DNA from: Balneolales bacterium
Lineage (GTDB): Bacteria; Bacteroidota; Rhodothermia; Balneolales; Natronogracilivirgulaceae
NCBI GenBank assembly: GCA_007133875.1
Contig: SLLW01000105.1
Coordinates: 1-5,369 of the forward strand
Reading direction: 5' to 3'
DNA length: 5,369 nucleotides
A program made the translations under genes and the position numbers. Positions 1 through 5,369 of this stretch are shown here, one piece after another; position 1 is the stretch's first letter, and each line of letters begins with the position of its first letter. Below the pieces are notes generated by a model. That model saw only the letters and a program-made list of their open reading frames with translations, was not told where the DNA came from and ran no database searches.

Positions 1-120
1 GACCGGCGCCGGAATATCTGTTACGGGCTGACCTGCCGGACCCGCTAATTCGCTGCGAAATATCCACCAAACGAGAAGTACTCCCAGTATTATTCCTATG
101 ACGAGTAAAGTTGTTCTCAT
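1..120 (-). CDS. N-terminus of an unidentified membrane-anchored or exported protein (3' end outside window)
   Basis: Reading leftward from an ATG at 120-118, 40 codons stay open to the window edge, so only the N-terminus is present. The peptide starts MRTTLLVIGIILGVLLVWWI and continues FRSELAGPAG, then a Pro/Val-rich stretch. Residues 4-20 form one strong hydrophobic segment after a single Arg and are followed by a polar, Gly/Pro-rich linker. This is the pattern of an uncleaved signal anchor, or a signal peptide, of a periplasmic protein such as a membrane-fusion or thioredoxin-like protein; the family cannot be named from 40 residues. The start is supported because the hydrophobic stretch begins directly after it. 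No clear Shine-Dalgarno site precedes it, only an A/T-rich leader. It has the same orientation as the DedA gene, 412 bp upstream, so it probably has its own promoter. Confidence 0.6.
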   Translation of the reverse strand, partial: MRTTLLVIGIILGVLLVWWIFRSELAGPAGQPVTDIPAPV

Positions 121-532
121 ACGTTTATTTGTTCAATTAATAGTGCCATTTCCACTGGTCAAGTTCCCGGTATCCAATGGAACTTCACACAGAACTGATT
201 CTATCATTACTGCTGATGTCCGGAACATTTTTTGCGCTTACGTTTTACCGCAGCGTAAAGCCAGCTGCAATTAAATATTACTGATAAGTGTGTGATAATT
301 CTGTTTATACGTAATTTTATGGAAATATATCATCCAATTCAACAATTTTGAATATAATCCGATGGAGTCAGAGATTTGCCGGTGGGTGTATTGGTGGGGA
401 TCGCAACACGACCGGATCGGCCCCAAAGTGCGGGTCCTTCCGGGGATGCAAGCCGGCGGCTGACAGACACCTGACCAGCCATCCCTCATGAGAAACCGGA
501 TCCTGTACTCTCGTACACTGTAAACTTGAATT
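121..532. other. Gene-free stretch between the DedA gene and the truncated gene
   Basis: No convincing protein gene is seen here. A 72-codon minus-strand frame (271-489) is rich in Cys, His and Pro, has no domain pattern and is probably chance. The left two thirds are A/T-rich and the part from about 375 to 490 is clearly GC-rich and can fold (listed separately). On the minus strand a TTGACC at 162-157 lies 37-42 bp before the ATG of the truncated gene and could be a -35 box, but no good -10 box sits at the right spacing. A small hairpin at 504-517 (TGTAC, loop TCTC, GTACA) follows the DedA stop. It has no T-run, so it is not a convincing intrinsic terminator. Confidence 0.5.
412..485. other. 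GC-rich, foldable intergenic island (possible structured RNA; strand unknown)
   Basis: Two hairpins can be drawn side by side. The first pairs CCGGA (412-416) with TCCGG (439-443), then crosses a 2x2 internal loop and pairs 419-423 with 432-436, including one G-U pair. The second pairs GGGATG (443-448) with CATCCC (480-485) and contains an inner stem GCTG (459-462) with CAGC (476-479). They share only base 443. Another stem, CCGGT 379-383 with ACCGG 411-415, would compete with the first. The neighbouring DNA is A/T-rich. The island could be an RNA gene, a 3' UTR structure of the kinase-DedA transcript, or GC-rich DNA that folds by chance. No known RNA family was recognised. Confidence 0.25.
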
Positions 533-1156
533 TCACCCGTGACCGGAAGTCAGATCCCTGGTTCTGAGAATATGATAGCGGTGGACGATCACCCCTATGA
601 TAGTCAAAATCAGCAGAGCAAGGGCTAACGTCTGATGGGTTTCGATAATGACAAGCAAGGGCTGACCGGCAAAATAACCAACCGATATCCAGACCAGGGA
701 CCAGACCAGACAGCCTATGGTCGAATAGAGTACATAGGTTGACAACGGCATATTTGAAAAACCTGCCGGGATGGAGATTACCGACCGGATATTGGGAATG
801 AACCGGCCATAAAGAACGAACAGTTGATCGTACTTGTGAAAATCCTTTCTGGCTTTTTGCAATAGATAATTGACATACCTGAACCTGCTGCTCATTATAA
901 ATTGGGAAATCCATTCAGAATAGTGCCGGCTCAGTTTAAAAAGGATGATGCATCCGATAATATTGCCGGCTGTGGTAGCAAAAAGAGCCGGGAAAAAAAA
1001 CCACTCGTACAAGGTGGCATACAGCCCGATTCCTGCAAGGGACAACTCGCTAGGCGGTGTCAGGAAAATCCCATGTAACAACAAGAGAAAGAACCCGATT
1101 ATTAAGGCTGTCGGCCAGGATATTGACTCAAAAATCGTGAAAACAAATTCGGTCAT
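533..1156 (-). CDS. DedA/VTT-domain (SNARE-associated) inner-membrane protein
   Basis: This is a 207-residue integral membrane protein of the DedA superfamily, close to the usual length of about 200. Hydrophobic segments lie near residues 16-33, 42-72 (re-entrant-like), 143-165 and 176-193. The family signature is clear: an early 'TPPSELSLAGIG' stretch (33-44) with the acidic Glu, and 'YGRFIPNIRSVISIPAG' (116-132) with the conserved Arg residues and the Pro-Ala-Gly turn, followed by a Gly-Cys-Leu-Val-Trp stretch (148-152) and 'GYFAG' (160-164). Members of this family are linked to flipping undecaprenyl phosphate or phospholipids and to membrane-potential and stress phenotypes; which lipid this one handles cannot be read from sequence. 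The ATG lies 3 bp after the stop of the lipid kinase gene, so the two are almost certainly co-transcribed and probably translationally coupled. The short C-terminus (194-207) is polar and probably cytoplasmic. Confidence 0.9.
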   Translation of the reverse strand: MTEFVFTIFESISWPTALIIGFFLLLLHGIFLTPPSELSLAGIGLYATLYEWFFFPALFATTAGNIIGCIILFKLSRHYSEWISQFIMSSRFRYVNYLLQKARKDFHKYDQLFVLYGRFIPNIRSVISIPAGFSNMPLSTYVLYSTIGCLVWSLVWISVGYFAGQPLLVIIETHQTLALALLILTIIGVIVHRYHILRTRDLTSGHG

Positions 1157-1159
1157 GAA

Positions 1160-2017
1160 TCATTCCCGATCTAATAAAATTGTCTGAATGTTCAATCTCC
1201 TGCAATCAAGGTCAATTTTCAAAGTGCGGGTTTGGCCTTGTGGTTCGCCATCAATTTGCCAGTAAAAAGGGGTCTGATTCTCGATCACATACTCATTGGA
1301 GGTGACGGGAGAGCAGCTTATGCTCCAGGGTATAAATCTGGTTCCCGGCAGGTACAGTGACTTGTACTGTCCTATGGTGTCCCGGATATTTGTAAAAATT
1401 GAAAACGAACTTTCTGCAGTTTCATCACTGGTTCTCATCAACGCCTTTGAAGACGGGTAACTTGAGAAATTTTGCAAAAAAAGAATTCTCAGCTGAATCA
1501 TGAGAAAGAAAACCATATGTGTAGCGATTCCGCCAAAAACACGATACATGACTGATCCGACATAGGAGTTTCTGAATTTTTCGACAAAGAATACGGTGTC
1601 AGCGGTTGATCCAACCGAAACCACATTAATAAAATACTGATTATTTGCCTGGGCGACTTTTATATGCCGGGAACCGGAAGTACCATTACCGGAAAGGAAA
1701 GATTCCACATCCGTTTCGTTTTGAAGCGATTTGGCAATGAGGTTCCCATAACCGCAAGGGACGATGCCAATTTCAATATGTGACAAGTATTCATCCAGTT
1801 CATTGATGGTTCGGTTGATCGTACCGTCACCACCACATATAATGACACGCTGGATGTTCCCTGACTGAAATAACTCTTTGGCAACCGATGCTGTGAAATC
1901 GTGTTTCTTAATCGTACGATAGGAAACCCCCTGCTGATCAAGTTCCTCACAAAGTTTGCCAATCACATCCTGGGCATTACCTTTGCCTGCTAATGAATTA
2001 TAGATAATTAAATGCAT
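1160..2017 (-). CDS. Diacylglycerol/sphingosine kinase-like lipid kinase (DAGK catalytic domain, YegS/LCB5 type)
   Basis: This 285-residue protein has the length and layout of soluble bacterial lipid kinases that transfer phosphate from ATP to a lipid alcohol. The N-terminal nucleotide domain has 'NSLAGKG' (7-13, counterpart of NPxSG), 'ICGGDGTINRTINEL' (60-74, the GGDGT signature) and 'GIVPCGYGNLIAKSL' (84-98). The last usually reads GTGND or GSGNxLA; here the second residue is Tyr and Asp is absent, which is closer to the sphingosine-kinase-like branch. The C-terminal beta domain includes 'FINVVSVGS' (129-137) and 'FYWQIDGEP' (251-259), the usual acidic DGE site. The start is firm: the upstream in-frame TAA is only two codons before the ATG, and the protein begins with the expected first beta strand. 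There is no Shine-Dalgarno site, only an A-rich leader. It is first in a pair with the DedA gene. Substrate (diacylglycerol, undecaprenol or a sphingoid base) is unknown. Confidence 0.9.
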   Translation of the reverse strand: MHLIIYNSLAGKGNAQDVIGKLCEELDQQGVSYRTIKKHDFTASVAKELFQSGNIQRVIICGGDGTINRTINELDEYLSHIEIGIVPCGYGNLIAKSLQNETDVESFLSGNGTSGSRHIKVAQANNQYFINVVSVGSTADTVFFVEKFRNSYVGSVMYRVFGGIATHMVFFLMIQLRILFLQNFSSYPSSKALMRTSDETAESSFSIFTNIRDTIGQYKSLYLPGTRFIPWSISCSPVTSNEYVIENQTPFYWQIDGEPQGQTRTLKIDLDCRRLNIQTILLDRE

Positions 2018-2542
2018 TTTTTATTCATCAGTCGAACTTGATTTCATGGGTACTGTACAAAAAAAGTTTGAACGTGATCATCACGTGAGAGTCTTGAAAG
2101 TGTATCGATTTCGCTGTTAAATAATCGTGTTATTCAGGCAATCAAGACGTTCACCGGGTTTGAACAATAGAAATCGCTCCACTATTTCAGGGCAAACCAT
2201 TATCGGAATCACTAGCCTCCCATAACACCTCTGTTATAGCAAATGATGCCGATTTTATGATCTGAACCAATTAAGATACTTCATTTCCTACAAAAATGTC
2301 ACTCACTGATAAAAACGCTGTTGATTTGAAGATGACCTGCACTCGAAATTTGCGATTTCCCGGACGCTGATTCCCGGTCAGTATCTACCACAGATAGCTC
2401 CTTTTTAGGTGGAAATCGGCACGGCGGACAAGATCCGGTAATGGAAGAACCGGAGCCGGAAACATAACATCCCTACGATGTCAAAGTGAATCCGGGCCGG
2501 AATTGTCGAGGAAAGCAAATGCAATAATTCGGTTCACTCCGA
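2018..2542. other. 525-bp gene-free stretch between the amylase and the lipid kinase
   Basis: This holds the 3' side of the amylase gene and the promoter region of the kinase-DedA pair. No frame of convincing length or composition is present. Besides the separately listed palindrome it has: an inverted repeat ATAACA-CCTC-TGTTAT (2222-2237), TATCT-N5-AGATA (2382-2396), TCCGGT-N9-ACCGGA (2434-2454), and a direct repeat TTCCCGG at 2357-2363 and 2371-2377 (14-bp step). None is followed by a T-run on the minus strand, so no intrinsic terminator for the amylase gene could be identified. No clear -35/-10 or Bacteroidota-type TAnnTTTG box was found before the kinase start. Confidence 0.5.
2072..2086. 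promoter_or_regulatory. Perfect 15-bp palindrome upstream of the lipid kinase (candidate operator)
   Basis: ACGTGAT-C-ATCACGT is a 7-bp perfect inverted repeat around one base, 55 to 69 bp upstream of the kinase ATG, followed on the minus strand by a run of seven T (positions 2065-2059). The half-site GTGAT resembles CRP/FNR half-sites, but the one-base gap does not fit the standard spacing of either. Location and perfect symmetry suggest a binding site for a dimeric regulator of the kinase-DedA pair; the regulator is unknown, and a chance palindrome cannot be excluded. Confidence 0.35.
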
Positions 2543-4624
2543 TCACTCTTCGCCGGATTTTATGAATATGGCCGCCGATTTCGCCGGTATCGCCACTTCC
2601 AGGCCGTCATCGGAATGATGTCGGGAGATGGCCTGCAAATCGAGTACTTCTATCCAACGTTGCGGATCCTCAACGGGAATTGTCACTTCCGCAGTTTCAC
2701 TCTCGTGATTGTTAAACAGGACAATCGCGCGGTTACTGCCGGCCTCACCGGAGCGCCCTGCACCGTCCGGGTCTGCATCGGCAATCGTATCCGCTCCCTG
2801 CATGGTACGCTCATAGATCAAAACATTGCGATCATCGTCGGCCAGCAGGATGTTCAACTCCCCACGGGAGAATACCGGGTTGTCTCGGCGCAGATGAATC
2901 AGGTAGCGATAGTAGTTCCACAGCTCCATATCAGCGGTCACTTCGTCACGCGGTCGGTCCCGGTCAAACGGGTGCGTGGTTTCATCTTCGAACTCCAGAT
3001 CCGGCCAGATGACCGGCTTTCGGTTGTCGGGATCGTCGGCGCCCCACATGCCGAACTCATCGCCCATCCATACGTGCGGTGCCCCCGGCCAGGTAAATTG
3101 CTGGGCCAATATCAGCCGCACATCCCGCCACGTCCGCTCATCGGGACGATGGATTTTATAATCGGGGTTTTCGCGCGGATTGACCCGGTACTTGTACGGA
3201 ACCGGATTGTAAATGGAGGTGGAGAAACGGGGACTGTCATGGCTGGCCGTCAGATTCATATTCGCACGCAGCACCTCTTCCCGCACACCTGTCGACACCG
3301 AGTCAAGATGATGGATGTATTCCGACGGATTGACCAGTCCGGGTACTGCCCCGCCAAGCCATTGCCGGGTTGGCATGTACCAACGGTAGTTCATAATCGC
3401 GTCGAAAATATCGCCCTGCAGCCAGTCTGTGGGATCCATCATCTCATCGGGCCAGTCAGCCCACCAAAGTTCGCCAATTAATATGGCATCCGGATTGATG
3501 CTTCGCACATATTTGCGGTAATCCCGCCAGAAATCGACGGGAATCAATTCGGCGACATCCAGCCGAAAACCGTCCACACCGCGCTCCACATCACCGTCTG
3601 GAGCCATCCAGCGCCGGGTCACGGCAAAAATGTGGCGTTTGAGATCCGGGTGCAGGTCACCCGGAACAAGATCCCCGTGATCGAATTCATCCACCGAATC
3701 GTACCGGCGGAATTGCGGAAGTTCCGGTACACCAGCCCAGCCGGAATATTCAAATTCATTTTCATCGGTGCCGGGATCATCGAAACGATCAATCTGGTAC
3801 CAGTCGGCATAGGGCGAATCTTCCTGGTGCTCCAAAATGTGCTGCCAGGCCCAAAATGTGATACCGGTATGATTCCAGGAGTAATCCATGATCACGCGGA
3901 TGTCTCGCTGATGTGCTTCCTCTATTACTTTGAGGAACATTTTATCGGCTGCGGTCCAGACCCAGGTATCGGGATCGGCCGGGTCTTCCTGTGCCATCAG
4001 TTCGCGGTCACCCTCCGGATCGGGGCCGAAATTCACATCGATATGCCGGAAATTGCGGGCATCATATTTATGCATGGAGGGTGCATCGTTCAACGGATTG
4101 AAATAAATAGCGGTAATTCCAAGATCCTGCAGATAGTCAAGCTGATCGAGCACGCCCTGCAGATCACCGCCATACCGTCGCATGTGCACCCATTCATAAA
4201 AATCCAGATCCGTGTCTCCGGCCCATTCATCATGGGCGTACCAGTCATGACCCCAGGGGGTCGGTGCCCAGCTTTCCGGCTGCTCATGCGGCCAGGAGCC
4301 GTCAATACTCACCATATCGGGCTGATTATCGGGGTCACCATCCCGGAAACGCTCGGCGAAAATCTGATACCAGATCGCGTCCTGTGCCCATTCAGGTACC
4401 GAGGTGAGCTCCTCGTCCGATACGTGTTCGGGAACCGCATAGGGATCATCCGAAGAATCGCACCCGGTGGTGACAAGGGACAGCATCAGGATAGCAGAAA
4501 GCATTGCTCCGGTGGCATACGAAGAGCGAGTCCACGGACGTACTCGGCCCGTTGCATGCCTTGTGCTGTGATATAATCCGGATACAGAGGTATGCGGTAT
4601 GTTGTTGTAAAATGTCTGACACAT
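2543..4624 (-). CDS. GH13 alpha-amylase / cyclomaltodextrinase-like lipoprotein
   Basis: This retaining glycoside hydrolase probably cleaves alpha-1,4 bonds in starch or maltodextrins outside the inner membrane. Numbering follows the longest open frame, whose first ATG is at 4723. A hydrophobic run (74-86) ends in a lipobox-like VTTGC with Cys88, followed by an acidic linker. The catalytic barrel begins at 'AIWYQIFAERFRDGD' (116-130). Region I is DYSWNH (280-285), region II is GVDGFRLDVA (382-391) with nucleophile Asp389, region III is IGELWW with acid/base Glu418, and region IV is SHDSPR with Asp496, so the triad is intact. 'GAPHVWMGDEFGMWG' (547-561) and 'DDPDNRKPVIW' (563-573) match the cyclomaltodextrinase/neopullulanase-like branch. 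A C-terminal beta domain follows. The start is uncertain. The ATG at 4624 (residue 34) is used because it keeps the Arg-rich segment before the hydrophobic run; ATG 4504 (residue 74) and ATG 4723 are alternatives. Strongly acidic surface composition. Confidence 0.88.
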   Translation of the reverse strand: MCQTFYNNIPHTSVSGLYHSTRHATGRVRPWTRSSYATGAMLSAILMLSLVTTGCDSSDDPYAVPEHVSDEELTSVPEWAQDAIWYQIFAERFRDGDPDNQPDMVSIDGSWPHEQPESWAPTPWGHDWYAHDEWAGDTDLDFYEWVHMRRYGGDLQGVLDQLDYLQDLGITAIYFNPLNDAPSMHKYDARNFRHIDVNFGPDPEGDRELMAQEDPADPDTWVWTAADKMFLKVIEEAHQRDIRVIMDYSWNHTGITFWAWQHILEHQEDSPYADWYQIDRFDDPGTDENEFEYSGWAGVPELPQFRRYDSVDEFDHGDLVPGDLHPDLKRHIFAVTRRWMAPDGDVERGVDGFRLDVAELIPVDFWRDYRKYVRSINPDAILIGELWWADWPDEMMDPTDWLQGDIFDAIMNYRWYMPTRQWLGGAVPGLVNPSEYIHHLDSVSTGVREEVLRANMNLTASHDSPRFSTSIYNPVPYKYRVNPRENPDYKIHRPDERTWRDVRLILAQQFTWPGAPHVWMGDEFGMWGADDPDNRKPVIWPDLEFEDETTHPFDRDRPRDEVTADMELWNYYRYLIHLRRDNPVFSRGELNILLADDDRNVLIYERTMQGADTIADADPDGAGRSGEAGSNRAIVLFNNHESETAEVTIPVEDPQRWIEVLDLQAISRHHSDDGLEVAIPAKSAAIFIKSGEE

Positions 4625-4719
4625 CCGCAGTCTTAGTCCTGCTGTAGTGTAACGAACGTGCGTAATACACACAGTCATCCATTCAGTAAAGACTTTCGAT
4701 ATAACCCAGGAACAGTTTT

Positions 4720-5369
4720 TCATTTGATTAGCATCATTTTACGAGTAAAAGTTTGATCTCCGGCCTGCATCCGCAGGATATAGGTACCACTGCCAAGTTG
4801 TGAGCCATCAAACTCCACACGATGAGTGTCGGCATCCTTACGGTCGTTAACCAGAGTCGCCACCCGCCTACCGATGATGTCATAGACGGCAATATCGACA
4901 TGTACCGCTTCCGGTATTTCGTAAGCTATTGTAGTCGCAGGGTTGAACGGATTTGGATAATTTTGATACAGGGAGTAGCTCTGCGGCAAATCCTCGGCTA
5001 CGTCGCCGAGACGCTCATATACAAGATAGTCCCAGGGAGAGAGTATGACCGTCTCCTCCCCGTGGTAATTGGAGATCTCTCCGGTAAAAACCTCACGGTA
5101 CTGACCTTCGTAGTCACCGGATGCCCCCAGGGTCACGGTTTGCTCTACATCCGACAGGTTGTACATCACAAAAACCTGATCCTCCTCCACGGTGCGTGTA
5201 AACGCATACACATCCTGATCGTTGGTCGTAGAGATTCGCTTCGGCGGGCCTCCCATGTCACCGTTCCAGAGGGCTTGGTTCTCCCTTTTCAGATGCAGCA
5301 GCGTGGTGTAGAGATACTCATTCGGGTGGTCCCGCCAGTGTATCTGATCTTTTTCAAAAAAGGCCAATC
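4720..5369 (-). CDS. C-terminal part of a secreted GH13 alpha-amylase with a T9SS sorting domain (5' end outside window)
   Basis: The frame is open to the right edge, so the catalytic core lies outside. The TTG at 5367 is an internal Leu codon, not a start. Counting from it, residues 2-36 ('AFFEKDQIHW' through 'ENQALWNG') match the last barrel helix of GH13 alpha-amylases, followed by a beta-sandwich domain C (about 40-120: 'DVYAFTRT', 'VFVMYNLSD', 'SPWDYLVYER'). After a short linker, residues 131-215 form a type IX secretion C-terminal domain: NYPNPFNP (136-143), 'AVYDIIGRRVATLV' (160-173), 'GSGTYILRM' (192-200) and a final TRKMMLIK. Such tails direct outer-membrane export and are usually cleaved or used for surface attachment. 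The inference is an extracellular starch-degrading enzyme working ahead of the lipoprotein amylase downstream. The stop (TGA 4722-4720) overlaps the ATG at 4723-4721 as ATGA, which may be chance because the residues encoded just after that ATG look non-coding. Confidence 0.88.
   Translation of the reverse strand, partial: LAFFEKDQIHWRDHPNEYLYTTLLHLKRENQALWNGDMGGPPKRISTTNDQDVYAFTRTVEEDQVFVMYNLSDVEQTVTLGASGDYEGQYREVFTGEISNYHGEETVILSPWDYLVYERLGDVAEDLPQSYSLYQNYPNPFNPATTIAYEIPEAVHVDIAVYDIIGRRVATLVNDRKDADTHRVEFDGSQLGSGTYILRMQAGDQTFTRKMMLIK

Noticed and set aside
425..480. Possible signal recognition particle RNA (minus strand has CCGGAAGGA and GTCAGGT)
   Set aside because: The pieces are in the wrong order and the diagnostic continuation of the SRP loop (GGAAGGAAGCAG) is absent.
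271..489. 72-codon minus-strand frame in the left gene-free stretch
   Set aside because: Cys/His/Pro-rich N-terminus from the GC-rich island and an Ile/Tyr/Lys-rich rest from A/T-rich DNA suggest chance translation of non-coding DNA.
504..517. Hairpin after the DedA gene as an intrinsic terminator
   Set aside because: Only a 5-bp stem and no T-run on the minus strand.
486..914. Minus-strand frame of 142 codons overlapping the DedA gene
   Set aside because: It lies in another frame inside the DedA gene, which has the family signature and the right length; no independent support.
2615..3481. Long plus-strand open frame (288 codons) opposite the amylase
   Set aside because: It is antisense to the GH13 catalytic and C-terminal regions, whose motifs are all intact; its translation is rich in Arg, Val, Ile and His with no domain. 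This is a typical shadow of a GC-rich gene.
3632..4576. Long plus-strand open frame (314 codons) opposite the amylase N-terminal half
   Set aside because: It is antisense to a clearly real gene and its Ile/Gly/Pro-rich translation mirrors the acidic codons of the amylase; no motif recognised.
4572..4577. TATAAT on the plus strand
   Set aside because: No -35 partner at the right spacing and no plus-strand gene downstream; it lies within the leader of a minus-strand gene.
1..5369. CRISPR array, tRNA, rRNA, insertion sequence or phage genes
   Set aside because: No regularly spaced repeats, no tRNA T-loop with acceptor stem, no transposase or integrase motifs and no terminal inverted repeats were seen on either strand.

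Overview
The window most likely comes from the Balneolota/Rhodothermota part of the Bacteroidota-like bacteria (a related FCB lineage such as Ignavibacteria is possible). The main clue is the C-terminal tail of the gene at the right edge. It begins with the NYPNPFNP motif and ends in a basic 'TRKMMLIK' strand, which is the usual shape of a type IX secretion (T9SS) sorting domain in those groups. Poor Shine-Dalgarno sites and a lipoprotein enzyme fit the same picture. The amylase lipoprotein is very acidic: residues 101-200 of the longest reading frame hold 24 Asp/Glu and only 4 Lys/Arg. This hints at a salt-adapted organism, but that is inference.

All five supported genes lie on the minus strand, so transcription runs from right to left. 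From the right: (1) 4720-5369, the 3' end of an extracellular GH13 alpha-amylase with a T9SS sorting tail. (2) 2543-4624, a complete GH13 alpha-amylase/cyclomaltodextrinase-like lipoprotein with an intact catalytic triad; its start codon is uncertain. (3) 2018-2542, a 525-bp gene-free stretch with small inverted and direct repeats, including a perfect 15-bp palindrome upstream of the next gene. (4) 1160-2017, a diacylglycerol/sphingosine kinase-like lipid kinase. (5) 533-1156, a DedA/VTT-family membrane protein starting 3 bp after the kinase stop. (6) 121-532, a gene-free stretch with a GC-rich island that can fold. (7) 1-120, the first 40 codons of another gene, cut by the window edge, encoding a membrane anchor or signal peptide.

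Two functional groups are visible. The two GH13 enzymes look like an alpha-glucan (starch/maltodextrin) breakdown pair: one enzyme is exported through T9SS and the other is anchored as a lipoprotein. The kinase-DedA pair looks like a two-gene operon for membrane lipid handling, with phosphorylation of a lipid alcohol next to a protein from a family that includes lipid flippases. I see no CRISPR array, tRNA, rRNA, transposon or phage gene. Nothing in the window amounts to clear evidence of a new defence or mobile system; the most unusual items are the lipid pair, its palindromic upstream site and the foldable GC-rich island.
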